From assembly GCA_050302275.1 (NCBI GenBank), contig JBNLAT010000001.1:186001-250000 (forward strand): a stretch of DNA of 64,000 nt, given 5' to 3'. Under the pieces are notes generated by a model. The model was given only the letters and a program-made list of their open reading frames with translations. It was not told the DNA's origin and searched no databases. The stretch comes from JAPHTQ01 sp050302275 (GTDB lineage Bacteria > Pseudomonadota > Gammaproteobacteria > Thiohalomonadales > Thiohalomonadaceae). This document shows, one piece after another, positions 28,072 through 36,591 of this stretch. Each line of letters opens with the position of its first letter. Positions within the stretch are counted from its first letter, which is position 1. Position numbers and translations under genes: made by a program.

Positions 28072-28122
28072 CGACGTCTCCAGCCCACCGGGGCAGGGAG
28101 GCCGTAACAGTGCATCACCTGC

Positions 28123-28362
28123 TCAGGCTTGCGCCTTGAGCAGGCTGGCAACACGCTCAGATGCCTGGGCACCCTGAGCCAACCAGTGATCGACGCGCTC
28201 GCGATCGATGCGCAGACGCTCTTCGTTACCGCGGGCAACCGGGTTGAAAAAGCCCAGGCGCTCAATGAAACGACCGTCACGACGATTACGGCTGTCGGTG
28301 ACTACGATTTGATAAAAAGGGCGCTTTTTAGAGCCGCCACGTGACATACGGATGGTTACCAT
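28123..28362 (-). CDS. rpsP: 30S ribosomal protein S16
   Basis: Small-subunit protein needed for 30S assembly. It has 79 residues; MVTIRMSRGGSKKRPFYQIV and FIERLGFFNPVARG are diagnostic. It heads the ribosomal block downstream of ffh. A candidate promoter (28417-28445) lies in the ffh-rpsP gap. Confidence 0.98.
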   Translation of the reverse strand: MVTIRMSRGGSKKRPFYQIVVTDSRNRRDGRFIERLGFFNPVARGNEERLRIDRERVDHWLAQGAQASERVASLLKAQA

Positions 28363-28416
28363 GCCGGAGATTTCCTCGTCTTCACAAACAAACGGGGCCG
28401 CCCTACGGCGACCCTC

Positions 28417-28445
28417 GGATTAGCAAGCCCGCGATTCTACGCCAA
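28417..28445 (-). promoter_or_regulatory. rpsP: candidate rpsP promoter
   Basis: On the minus strand TTGGCG (28440-28445) and TAATCC (28417-28422) are 17 bp apart, in the 113-bp gap between the ffh stop and rpsP. The -10 is imperfect, so this is tentative. Confidence 0.4.
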
Positions 28446-28475
28446 AATGGGGGTAAAAGGAAACCCCGAAATTGA

Positions 28476-29834
28476 CTAAAAAGGCATTCCTGGCGGCATC
28501 CCGCCCTTCAGTCCCCGCAACATCTTGGCCATGCCGCCGCCCTTCATCTTCTTCATCATCTTTTGCATCTGGGTGAACTGCTTGAGCAGGCGGTTAACAT
28601 CCTGTACCTGGGTGCCGGAACCGGCGGCAATACGCTTTTTGCGCGAACCGCGGATGATATCGGGACGCTGTCGCTCACCCGGGGTCATCGAATTAATGAT
28701 CGCTTCCAGGCGCAGAAACTCCTTGTCGTTTACCTGGGCCTTGGCCGCCTGCGGGATATTACCCATCCCCGGCAGCTTGTCCATCAGGGCGCCGACCCCA
28801 CCGAGGCTCTGCATCTGGCGCAGTTGGTCGCGGAAATCCTCCAGATCGAAGCCCTTGCCCTTCTTCAGCTTGTTGGCAAGCTGCTCGGCCTTCTTGTGGT
28901 CGACCTTCTGCTGCACCTCCTCCACCAGGGAGAGCACATCGCCCATATCAAGGATACGCGAGGCCAGGCGGTCCGGGTGGAACGCCTCCAGTGCGGTGCT
29001 CTTCTCGCCAACACCGAGGAATTTGATCGGTTTGCCGGTAATCTGGCGTACCGAGAGCGCCGCACCGCCGCGGGCGTCACCATCGGTCTTGGTCAAAACC
29101 ACCCCGGTAAGTGGCAGCGCCTCACCAAAGGCCTTGGCGGTATTGGCCGCATCCTGACCGGTCATGCTGTCGACCACGAACAGGGTCTCGATCGGCTCGA
29201 CCGCCTGATGCAGGCGCTGGATCTCGCCCATCATCTCTTCGTCGATATGCAGACGGCCCGCGGTATCGAGCAGCAGCACATCGATATGTTTCTTGCGCGC
29301 CGCATCCACGGCCCCATTGGCGATATCGACCGGGTCCTGGCCACCACTACTGGGGAAGAACTCCACCCCGACCTCGTTCGCCAGGGTCTTCAACTGCTCG
29401 ATCGCTGCCGGACGGTAGACGTCGGCACTGACCACCATCACCGACTTGTTCTTCTTCTCTTTCAGCCAGCGGGCCAGTTTGGCGACACTGGTGGTTTTAC
29501 CCGCACCCTGCAGGCCGGCCATCAGGATCACCGCGGGCGGGCGGGTACTGAGGTTCAGCTCTTCGTTGGCCTCGCCCATCAGGTTGATCAGCTCGTCGTT
29601 GACGATCTTGATCAGCGCCTGGCCGGGGGTCAGGCTCTCCAGCACGTCCTTGCCTACGGCGCGGGCTTTGACGTGATCGATAAATTCGCGCACCACTGGC
29701 AGGGCGACATCCGCCTCCAGCAGCGCCATGCGCACCTCGCGCAGGGTCTCTTTGATGTTTTCTTCGGTCAGACGCGCGGTGCCGCGCAGGTTGCGCAGGG
29801 TCTGGCCGAGACGGGATGTAAGACTTTCAAACAT
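28476..29834 (-). CDS. ffh: signal recognition particle protein Ffh
   Basis: SRP54 GTPase that binds 4.5S RNA and signal sequences and targets membrane proteins to FtsY. It has 452 residues. NG domain: GLQGAGKTTSVAKLA (about 104-118), DTAGRLHIDEEM, TKTDGDARGG. The M domain is methionine-rich and ends LRGLKGGMPPGMPF, with GSGTQVQDVNRLLKQF as the RNA-binding part. It follows the MBL gene and its terminator, and is upstream of rpsP, as in E. coli. Confidence 0.98.
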   Translation of the reverse strand: MFESLTSRLGQTLRNLRGTARLTEENIKETLREVRMALLEADVALPVVREFIDHVKARAVGKDVLESLTPGQALIKIVNDELINLMGEANEELNLSTRPPAVILMAGLQGAGKTTSVAKLARWLKEKKNKSVMVVSADVYRPAAIEQLKTLANEVGVEFFPSSGGQDPVDIANGAVDAARKKHIDVLLLDTAGRLHIDEEMMGEIQRLHQAVEPIETLFVVDSMTGQDAANTAKAFGEALPLTGVVLTKTDGDARGGAALSVRQITGKPIKFLGVGEKSTALEAFHPDRLASRILDMGDVLSLVEEVQQKVDHKKAEQLANKLKKGKGFDLEDFRDQLRQMQSLGGVGALMDKLPGMGNIPQAAKAQVNDKEFLRLEAIINSMTPGERQRPDIIRGSRKKRIAAGSGTQVQDVNRLLKQFTQMQKMMKKMKGGGMAKMLRGLKGGMPPGMPF

Positions 29835-29856
29835 GGCGACAGGGGGTCCTGAAAAT

Positions 29857-29877
29857 AAAAAAACCGTACAGGTACGG
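29857..29877 (-). terminator. intrinsic terminator after the MBL-fold gene
   Basis: On the minus strand CCGTAC-CT-GTACGG (29864-29877) is followed by TTTTTTTATTTT. It separates the MBL-fold gene from ffh. Confidence 0.85.
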
Positions 29878-29903
29878 CTCTATGGCTGATTGGTGTAGGG
29901 CAA

Positions 29904-30671
29904 TTATAACTGCAAAATCTGGCTGCCACTAAGGTGGGAGAGCGGTCGATCGGTGATCAGGCGACAGCACTCCTGGAAAATCATCTCCTCCTCCCCCGGT
30001 TTGGCGTGGGTCAGATAGATGTGGGGATTATGCTTCAGTTTCTTCAGATCATCCGCCAGCAGCTGCGGGCAGTAGTGACGGGACATCTCGCACATCGCCT
30101 GTTCGGCATTGGAGAAGGCCGACTCGACGACCAGGTGATCCAGGCGTGTCAGCTCATTAAGCCCCTGCCACAGACTGTCGTTGGTAGTGGTATCGCCGCT
30201 GAAGGCAAAGACACCGCCCGGATACTCCACCACATAGGCCACTGTCGGTACCAGATGGTTAACCGGAATCATGCTGAAATGCAGATCGCCCACGGTTTTC
30301 CGCTCGCCCGGTTTCATCGGTTCGTAGACCATGACCGGAAACTCTTCGCTGGGCAGGATGGAGAAATTGGGCCAGATGATGTCATTGAAGATGTGTTCCT
30401 GCAGCGCCTTGATCGTTTGCGGCAGGCCGTGCAGTACCACCGGCTGCTGCAGGCTGTCGAAGACACTGTCGATCATCAGCGGAATGGTGTGAATGTGGTC
30501 CATGTGGGAGTGGGTAAGAAAGATATGGCGGATCTTCGCCAGCTCTTCCAATTCCAGATCGGCGACGCCGCTGCCAGCATCGATCAGCACATCGTCACCC
30601 AACAGGAACGATGTCGTACGACGGCTCGCGCCGCCAATACCGCCACTGCAACCCAGTACCCTTAGCTCCAT
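29904..30671 (-). CDS. MBL-fold hydrolase resembling class II cyclic-nucleotide phosphodiesterase
   Basis: Metallo-beta-lactamase-fold hydrolase of 255 residues with no signal peptide. The metal motif is THSHMDHIHTIPLM (HxHxDH, about 53-66), further ligands being His in PVNHLVPTVAYV and Asp in FAFSGDTTTND. The IPLMIDSVFDSL context and overall length recall class II cAMP phosphodiesterases (PDEase_II) more than RNase Z, whose exosite is missing. Substrate is not determined by sequence alone. It has its own terminator and is divergent from ypjD across 310 bp. Confidence 0.78.
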   Translation of the reverse strand: MELRVLGCSGGIGGASRRTTSFLLGDDVLIDAGSGVADLELEELAKIRHIFLTHSHMDHIHTIPLMIDSVFDSLQQPVVLHGLPQTIKALQEHIFNDIIWPNFSILPSEEFPVMVYEPMKPGERKTVGDLHFSMIPVNHLVPTVAYVVEYPGGVFAFSGDTTTNDSLWQGLNELTRLDHLVVESAFSNAEQAMCEMSRHYCPQLLADDLKKLKHNPHIYLTHAKPGEEEMIFQECCRLITDRPLSHLSGSQILQL

Positions 30672-30981
30672 TCAGGAATCTCCACACCCCTGCTGGTCGA
30701 TCAATCTCATAGCAGCCGTCCTTTCCAGCGACGACTATAGCAACTCGCAAGTCGCCCCGTAATCGAACCAAACGTCAACAAGATAAATTTCCAGCTATTA
30801 TATACATCAATATATGTAGATAATCTATTGTTAGATCAGCAATTATTCCCGAAAACAAAATCCTTTCACAGTTTTCGCCCCTCCTCAGACAGGCTAAATA
30901 CCTCATTAGAGGGATAAGACTCTTCACCCACCCCTCCGCTTGTGCGAACATTGCGCCCTGACATTTCAAACTGGAAACGGC
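30672..30981. promoter_or_regulatory. divergent intergenic region, MBL-fold gene / ypjD-like
   Basis: 310 bp without a supportable gene and markedly AT-rich around 30780-30880. It contains a dyad TACAT-N6-ATGTA (near 30803-30818) and a GAAAAC/GTTTTC pair (near 30852-30877), and presumably holds both divergent promoters. I see no clear consensus -35/-10 pair. Confidence 0.4.
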
Positions 30982-31788
30982 ATGAAGGTATTACTCCCAC
31001 TCATCGGTATCGTCTTCTACAGCAGCGCAACATTTTTACTTTTGCGCCGGATGGCGGCGGGTATCGAAGCCCAATCGCGTCCAAAAACGCTGGCGCTGGG
31101 ATTGGGTGGTATCGGTGCGCTGGCGCATATCGCGCTACTGGAGCAGTTGATCCTGACACCGCAGGGCATGAGCCTCAGCTTTTTCCACGTACTGTCACTG
31201 ACCAGTTGGTTGGCAACAGTGCTGATCCTGTTCTCTTCGCTCAAGCATCCACTGGAAAATCTGGGGATCGTGATCCTGCCGCTCAGCGCTATCGCTCTGC
31301 TGCTGCAAAGCATCACTACCGGTAGCGGCGGCCCCCTGATCATCGTCAGCTCGGGGCTGAAGGCGCATATCCTGATCTCGATCTTCTCCTACAGCCTGCT
31401 GGGCATCGCCGCATTGCAGGCGCTATTGCTGGCGGTACAGAACCGTCACCTGCGTAATCGCCATCCCGGTGGTTTTATCCGTGCCCTGCCACCACTGGAA
31501 ACGATGGAACATCTGCTGTTCCGCATGATTGGCCTGGGCTACATCCTGCTCAGCCTCTCCCTGCTCACCGGCGCCACCTATCTGGAAGATATCTTCGCCC
31601 AGCATCTGGTACACAAGACCGTCCTTTCCATCGTCGCCTGGGTGGTATTCGCCATCCTGCTGTGGGGCCGTTGGCGTCACGGCTGGCGTGGAAAGATCGC
31701 CGTACGCTGGACCCTGATCGGTTTCGTGGTGCTGATGCTGGCGTACTTCGGCAGCAAACTGGTGCTGGAGCTAATCCTGAAGCGCTGA
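30982..31788 (+). CDS. ypjD: CcsA/YpjD-family inner-membrane protein
   Basis: Integral membrane protein of the cytochrome c assembly (CcsA/CcmC-like) superfamily. It has 268 residues and about eight hydrophobic segments. The conserved HILISIFSYSLLGIAALQALLLA segment (spanning about 134-156) and the tryptophan-poor loop match the YpjD/HemX-like branch rather than true cytochrome c synthases. ATG at 30982 is chosen because GGAAACGG precedes it; the longer opening at 30940 lacks a ribosome-binding site. Followed by the YfjD-like gene: E. coli has the same ffh/ypjD/yfjD neighbourhood. In E. coli this pair has been linked to magnesium/cobalt homeostasis. Confidence 0.88.
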   Translation: MKVLLPLIGIVFYSSATFLLLRRMAAGIEAQSRPKTLALGLGGIGALAHIALLEQLILTPQGMSLSFFHVLSLTSWLATVLILFSSLKHPLENLGIVILPLSAIALLLQSITTGSGGPLIIVSSGLKAHILISIFSYSLLGIAALQALLLAVQNRHLRNRHPGGFIRALPPLETMEHLLFRMIGLGYILLSLSLLTGATYLEDIFAQHLVHKTVLSIVAWVVFAILLWGRWRHGWRGKIAVRWTLIGFVVLMLAYFGSKLVLELILKR

Positions 31789-31864
31789 CCGGCGGCCCTT
31801 GACACTCCGTCCCCGACTCCCTGTAATTACACGTTCCTGTTCATAACAAAGGCACTACACCTTC

Positions 31865-33160
31865 TTGTTAAACGATATTCCCTTATGGGTGCTGTTCACG
31901 GCCCTTGGTTTGCTAGTCCTCGCTTCCGCCTTTTTCTCCGGTTCGGAAACCGGCCTGATCAGCCTCAACCGCTACCGCCTACGTCACCACGCCGATGCGG
32001 GAAACCCGGGCGCCCTCCGTGCCAGTGAACTGCTCAAGCGCCCGGATCGGCTGATCGGCCTGATCCTGCTGGGCAACAACTTCGTCAATATTCTCGCCTC
32101 GTCCATCGCCACAATTATTGCGCTGCGCCTGCTCGGCGGCGATGGCATTGTGGTGGCAACCCTGTTGCTGACCCTGGTGATCCTGATCTTCGCCGAGATC
32201 ACCCCCAAGACTTTGGCAGCACTGCATCCGGAACGGCTGGCCTTCCCCGCCACCCTGATCCTCAAGCCGCTGATGCGTGTCCTCTATCCGCTGGTCTGGC
32301 TGCTCAACACCATTCCTAACGCACTGCTGCGCATGATGGGAGTGTCGCAGGAGGACGTGGACGTCCACGGTATCAGTAGTGAAGAGTTACGCAGCGTGGT
32401 CAACGAAGCGGGCGCGATGATCCCGCGCCGTCACCAGAAGATGCTGCTCAGCATTCTTGATCTGGAAAAGGTCACGGTGGAAGACATCATGGTGCCGCGT
32501 AATGAGATCGTCGGCATCGATCTGGATGACAGCGAAGAGGATATCCTCAAACAGATCAATACCAGCCAGCATACCCGCCTGCCTGTCTACCGCAGCGATA
32601 TCAGCAATGTGGTCGGCTTCGTGCACCTGCGCAATGTGCTCTCCCTGCGCGGCAAGGAGGGACTGGAGTTGGGCAATCTTGAAGAGGTGATCCGCGAAAC
32701 CTACTTCATCCCGGAAGGGACACCGCTCAACACCCAGTTGCTCAACTTCCAGAAACATCGTCGTCGTATCGGTCTGGTGGTTGATGAGTATGGTGACATT
32801 CAGGGGCTGGTTACCCTTGATGACATCCTCGAAGAGATTGTCGGTGAATTCACCACCGATCCGGCCGCCGCCAGTTCCAAAGATATCTATCCGCAAGCCG
32901 ACGGCACCTTTCTGGTCGACGGTAGCGCCAACATCCGTGAACTGAACCGCATCATGCACTGGGACCTGCCCACCGACGGGCCCAAAACCCTTAATGGTAT
33001 GATTACCGAATACCTGGAAACGATTCCGGAAGTGGGCACCAGCCTGCTACTTGCGGGCTATCCCATCGAGGTAGTGCAAACGGGTAGCAGTTCGGTAAAA
33101 ACGGTGCGCATCGATCCTGCCTACAAGCAACGCGAAGACAGCAACACCAATCCGCTTTAA
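31865..33160 (+). CDS. yfjD: CNNM/CorC-family transporter (YfjD/CorB-like)
   Basis: CNNM-type Mg2+/Co2+ efflux-related membrane protein of 431 residues. The DUF21 transmembrane domain (about 1-185) begins with four hydrophobic spans and contains FFSGSETGLISLNRYRLRHH. A tandem CBS pair follows (about 200-330; VEDIMVPRNEIVGIDLDD, IGLVVDEYGDIQGLVTLDDI), then the C-terminal CorC/HlyC domain (about 345-420). The apparent start is TTG at 31865 (MLNDIPLWV), with only a distant AAAGG. The gene follows ypjD by 76 bp and probably forms an operon with it. Confidence 0.93.
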   Translation: MLNDIPLWVLFTALGLLVLASAFFSGSETGLISLNRYRLRHHADAGNPGALRASELLKRPDRLIGLILLGNNFVNILASSIATIIALRLLGGDGIVVATLLLTLVILIFAEITPKTLAALHPERLAFPATLILKPLMRVLYPLVWLLNTIPNALLRMMGVSQEDVDVHGISSEELRSVVNEAGAMIPRRHQKMLLSILDLEKVTVEDIMVPRNEIVGIDLDDSEEDILKQINTSQHTRLPVYRSDISNVVGFVHLRNVLSLRGKEGLELGNLEEVIRETYFIPEGTPLNTQLLNFQKHRRRIGLVVDEYGDIQGLVTLDDILEEIVGEFTTDPAAASSKDIYPQADGTFLVDGSANIRELNRIMHWDLPTDGPKTLNGMITEYLETIPEVGTSLLLAGYPIEVVQTGSSSVKTVRIDPAYKQREDSNTNPL

Positions 33161-33262
33161 TAAACAGCCTCATCTTCTGGAAATAGTTGGAAAAATCCTG
33201 TACAACATTGCCGTGGCGATGACTACACTTAATAGCAATTTAAATTCATTTGGGGCCTGAAT

Positions 33263-33901
33263 GTGGCGAAGTTAACCCTTGCATTCAAGGACACTGTCTT
33301 AAAGGTTGTTGTTGTTGAACCCGGCGAAATGCTGATTGGCAGCGACCCCTCATGCAAGGTGTTCATTGACAGTCTGGCCCTGCAGCCGCGTCACGCCAGC
33401 ATCACCACGGCACAGCACAAATCCGTCCTGCGCGATCTGAGCGGCGAAGAAGGCGGTACCTTCGTCAACAACAAGAAACTGGAAGGCGACTACCAGCTCA
33501 AGCACGACGACGAAATTCGTGTTGGCAAGCACACTCTGCTGTTTACTACCGATCCGGCAGACGAACTGGCCGACGATACGCTACCTGAACCAATGCTCGA
33601 TCCGATCGATGAACCGATCATCATTGCCAAAGCCAAGCCCAAAGAGGCCTGGTTACAGCTCATGAACGGTACCAATGTCGGTCGCACCATCAGCCTCAGT
33701 CGTAACCTGACCAATCTGGGCAAGGCCGGTGTACAGACCGCGGTGATCGCCCGCCGCGGCGACGGTTATTTCCTCTCTCACCTGGAAGGTGAACGGACCC
33801 CGCTGGTCGATGGCAAAAGCATTGGCGAAAATAGCTACAAACTGGAAGACGGGAACGTCATCCAGATCGGTAACGTAAAAATGCAGTTCACCCTGGTCTA
33901 A
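33263..33901 (+). CDS. FHA-domain protein
   Basis: Cytoplasmic phosphothreonine-binding protein of 212 residues. The N-terminal FHA domain (about 5-100) has the canonical GSD...RHASI (MLIGSDPSCKV; LQPRHASITT) and a GTFVNN loop. A second, more degenerate FHA-like half (about 125-212; TNVGRTISLSRNLTNLGK, PLVDGKSIGENSYKLEDG) lacks the RHA motif, so phosphopeptide binding there is doubtful. GTG start at 33263. It is followed 25 bp later by a PilZ gene, presumably in the same transcript. The kinase partner is not in the window. Confidence 0.9.
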   Translation: MAKLTLAFKDTVLKVVVVEPGEMLIGSDPSCKVFIDSLALQPRHASITTAQHKSVLRDLSGEEGGTFVNNKKLEGDYQLKHDDEIRVGKHTLLFTTDPADELADDTLPEPMLDPIDEPIIIAKAKPKEAWLQLMNGTNVGRTISLSRNLTNLGKAGVQTAVIARRGDGYFLSHLEGERTPLVDGKSIGENSYKLEDGNVIQIGNVKMQFTLV

Positions 33902-33926
33902 ACCAGGGCAACAGGAGGAGACTGCC

Positions 33927-34304
33927 ATGTCCGATCAACCTCACGATGAGGAACGCCGTCACTTCACCCGCATCCCCATCGACTGCGAAGCTGTTCTGTA
34001 TTGCCAGGATGGAGGTGAATTACGCACCACCCTGCAGGACGTCTCACTCAAAGGTGCACTACTAAACCGTCCCTCCGAGTACCCAGGTGGTACAGGGGAA
34101 AAATGTGAGCTTGAACTGCTGTTAGGCGAAACCACGGTAAGCATGCAGGGCAGTATTGTGCATAGCGATGCAAACCAGATTGGCTTCCGCTGTGACTACA
34201 TCGATCTGGACAGTATCACGCATCTGAAAAGATTGGTGGAGTTGAACCTGGGCGATGAGGCCGCGCTGGAACGCGAACTTCACGAGCTGGTCGACAGCGT
34301 CTGA
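33927..34304 (+). CDS. PilZ-domain protein
   Basis: Single PilZ domain of 125 residues, a likely c-di-GMP receptor. RxxxR is in ERRHFTRIP (about 10-18) and DxSxxG in LQDVSLKGALL (about 37-47). A C-terminal helix rich in Leu/Glu (LKRLVELNLGDEAALEREL) extends past the barrel. ATG at 33927 follows AGGAGG. Adjacent to the FHA gene. It converges on radA with only 6 bp between stop codons. Confidence 0.92.
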   Translation: MSDQPHDEERRHFTRIPIDCEAVLYCQDGGELRTTLQDVSLKGALLNRPSEYPGGTGEKCELELLLGETTVSMQGSIVHSDANQIGFRCDYIDLDSITHLKRLVELNLGDEAALERELHELVDSV

Positions 34305-34310
34305 GATTGT

Positions 34311-35675
34311 CTACAGGTGAGAGAGTGCCTCTTCGAGGCGATGCACACCGATCACCTCCAAACCTTCCGGTCCCTTTTTCGCGATATTTGCTGCGGGCAC
34401 GATGGCGCGGGTAAAGCCGTGCTTGGCTGCTTCCTTGAGCCGTTCCTGACCGTTGGGCACCGGACGGATCTCACCCGCCAGCCCCACCTCGCCGAAAACC
34501 ACCAATCCTTGCGGCAACGGTCGATTGCGCAGACTTGAGAGTACCGATAACAATAATGCCAGATCGGCACCGGTCTCACTCACCCGCACACCGCCAACCA
34601 CATTAACGAAGACATCCTGGTCGTGAGTCACGATACCGCCATGACGATGCAGCACCGCCAACAACATTGCCAAACGGTTTTGCTCCAGGCCAACGGTTAC
34701 TCGCCGAGGATTGCCAAGATGACTCTCGTCGACCAGCGCCTGCACCTCGACCAACAAAGGCCGACTGCCTTCGATGGTGACCATGATGGCACTACCGGAA
34801 ACCTGCTCCTCGTGCTGAGAAAGAAAGATCGCTGAGGGATTGGAGACCTCTTTCAGTCCCAGCTCGGTCATGGCGAAGACACCCAATTCGTTGACGGCAC
34901 CAAAACGGTTTTTCACTGCGCGAATCACCCGATAGCGACTGCCGCTATCGCCCTCGAAATAGAGCACCGTATCGACCATGTGCTCCAGTACACGTGGACC
35001 GGCCAGTTGTCCCTCTTTGGTGACGTGACCGACGATGAAGATCGAGGTGCCGCTCTGCTTGGCATAGCGCACCAGTTGCGCCGCACTTTCGCGTACCTGT
35101 GCCACCGAACCGGGTGCGGAAGAGAGTTGATCGGTGTAGAGGGTCTGAATTGAATCGATCACCAACACCTGCGGTCGCTCTTTTAACGCCGCCTGGATAA
35201 TGCCTTCAACCCGTGTTTCCGGTAACAGACGGGTATCGAGCGCAGGCAGTTTAAGGCGGTGGGCACGCAAACTGATCTGCTGTGGCGATTCTTCACCACT
35301 GACATACAGGGTTTTCAACCCATCCCCCAGGGTCGCCAGGGTTTGCAGCAACAGGGTCGATTTACCTATCCCCGGGTCACCACCGAGTAGCACCACTGAA
35401 CCGGGCACCATCCCACCGCCCAATACGCGATCAAACTCACCGATCCCAGTCGGCAGACGCTGCACATCGTCGGGGGTGACTTCGGAAAGGGAGCGAATCG
35501 CATTCGCTTCAGCACTGCCTGCGTACCCGGCAAAACGGGCTTCATTGCGTGGCGTTGCCACCACCGCAATTTCCACCAGCGTATTCCACGCCTCGCACTC
35601 GGGGCACTGCCCCACCCACTTATTGGTCTCTGCACCGCAAGCGGTGCAGGAATAGTTAATCTTTGCTTTGGCCAA
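34311..35675 (-). CDS. radA: DNA repair protein RadA
   Basis: RecA-like, DnaB-type branch-migration helicase acting in recombination. It has 454 residues. The N-terminal zinc finger is CTAC...CPEC (about 10-30), Walker A GGDPGIGKSTLLLQ (about 95-108), the RadA-specific KNRFG in AVKNRFGAVNELG (about 253-265) and a Lon-like C-terminal domain (VVGGVRVSETGADLALLL onward). The start appears to be TTG at 35675; no ATG fits the zinc-finger N-terminus. It sits 16 bp after the small lipoprotein gene and probably shares its operon. Confidence 0.97.
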   Translation of the reverse strand: MAKAKINYSCTACGAETNKWVGQCPECEAWNTLVEIAVVATPRNEARFAGYAGSAEANAIRSLSEVTPDDVQRLPTGIGEFDRVLGGGMVPGSVVLLGGDPGIGKSTLLLQTLATLGDGLKTLYVSGEESPQQISLRAHRLKLPALDTRLLPETRVEGIIQAALKERPQVLVIDSIQTLYTDQLSSAPGSVAQVRESAAQLVRYAKQSGTSIFIVGHVTKEGQLAGPRVLEHMVDTVLYFEGDSGSRYRVIRAVKNRFGAVNELGVFAMTELGLKEVSNPSAIFLSQHEEQVSGSAIMVTIEGSRPLLVEVQALVDESHLGNPRRVTVGLEQNRLAMLLAVLHRHGGIVTHDQDVFVNVVGGVRVSETGADLALLLSVLSSLRNRPLPQGLVVFGEVGLAGEIRPVPNGQERLKEAAKHGFTRAIVPAANIAKKGPEGLEVIGVHRLEEALSHL

Positions 35676-35691
35676 ACGTCTATCTCACGAT

Positions 35692-35931
35692 TTACATCAA
35701 GAAGTGGTCTTCATCGTCATCATCATCCTGATCCGGAAAGTGCTGTTTCTCCCAATTCTCCTCAACACCACCGCCGCGCAGGCTTAACCACATAAAGGCG
35801 CCGATAATCAGCACAAACGGTACCAGAACCAAAAGACCGATACGCAGCATACTGCTCTGCAAATCGCAGCCTGTCAGTAGCAACACCAGCGGCAATATCC
35901 CATACCAGCGAAAATGGGTTTCACTCATCAT
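35692..35931 (-). CDS. small putative lipoprotein with acidic tail
   Basis: A 79-residue membrane-anchored protein. The N-terminus MMSETHFRWYGILPLVLLLTGC ends in a lipobox LLTGC (Cys about 22), followed by a second hydrophobic span (LLVLVPFVLIIGAFMWLSL) and a strongly acidic C-terminus (DQDDDDDEDHF). The start is one of two adjacent ATGs (35931/35928) behind AAAGGA, overlapping the Nudix stop. It lies between the Nudix gene and radA. With a second membrane span it may be a bitopic protein rather than a true lipoprotein. Function unknown. Confidence 0.7.
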   Translation of the reverse strand: MMSETHFRWYGILPLVLLLTGCDLQSSMLRIGLLVLVPFVLIIGAFMWLSLRGGGVEENWEKQHFPDQDDDDDEDHFLM

Positions 35932-36352
35932 CTCGCATCCTTTCAGCGAACAGTTCATTCAGTGCTCGACGTGTGATGTCACTCAAGTCCATCGAAGCCA
36001 GCTCATCGAAACTTACCCAGCGCGCGGCGACGGCATCATCGGCGGCTTGTGGCTCACCCGCCAGGTAACGGGCATGGAAATCGAGTACCACGTAATGGTA
36101 TTGCAGTTCATCCCTGGCATCACGTTGAATCAACTCGAACTGCCAGGCAAACTCGCCCACCTCAATGCTCACACCCGTCTCTTCGAGAATCTCTCTTTGC
36201 GCCGCGGCATGCAGTGATTCACCCGGCTGTACCCGCCCGCCGGGGATTGCCCACTGCCCTTTGCCAGGCTCCTGCCCTCGCTGCACCAGCAGGATCGTAT
36301 TGTCTCGCACCACGAATGCGCCAACACCGAGTTGTGACCAGTGAGTGGACAA
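35921..36352 (-). CDS. Nudix hydrolase
   Basis: Nucleoside-diphosphate-linked-moiety pyrophosphatase of 143 residues. The Nudix box is complete: GGRVQPGESLHAAAQREILE continuing ETGV (about 38-61; pattern GX5EX7REUXEEXGU). The flanking GKGQWAIPGG and the ADD-family-like C-terminus resemble ADP-ribose or NADH-type members, but substrate cannot be assigned. First in a minus-strand group with the small lipoprotein (11-bp overlap) and radA. Confidence 0.93.
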   Translation of the reverse strand: MSTHWSQLGVGAFVVRDNTILLVQRGQEPGKGQWAIPGGRVQPGESLHAAAQREILEETGVSIEVGEFAWQFELIQRDARDELQYHYVVLDFHARYLAGEPQAADDAVAARWVSFDELASMDLSDITRRALNELFAERMRDDE

Positions 36353-36591
36353 ACGACCTCCAGTGAATAATTTTAAAAGCTTAGCTGTTTACTACTTTAT
36401 TTCCGCACAGATATATTCAGCGAAACAGATACCTCTTTTGGACTATGTGTTAGCCATTCAGGAGAGTAAAGAGAGGCACTTATGACAAAGCGATTATAAA
36501 CAGCATCCGATTCATTGCTCATCTTAAAATAGCGACATACACTTAAAGATATAACATTTATTACATTTGCCGCTATGGCGATCCAGTTCCA

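Noticed and set aside
33263..33265. ATG at 33261 as start of the FHA gene
   Set aside because: It is out of frame; the in-frame start is the overlapping GTG at 33263.
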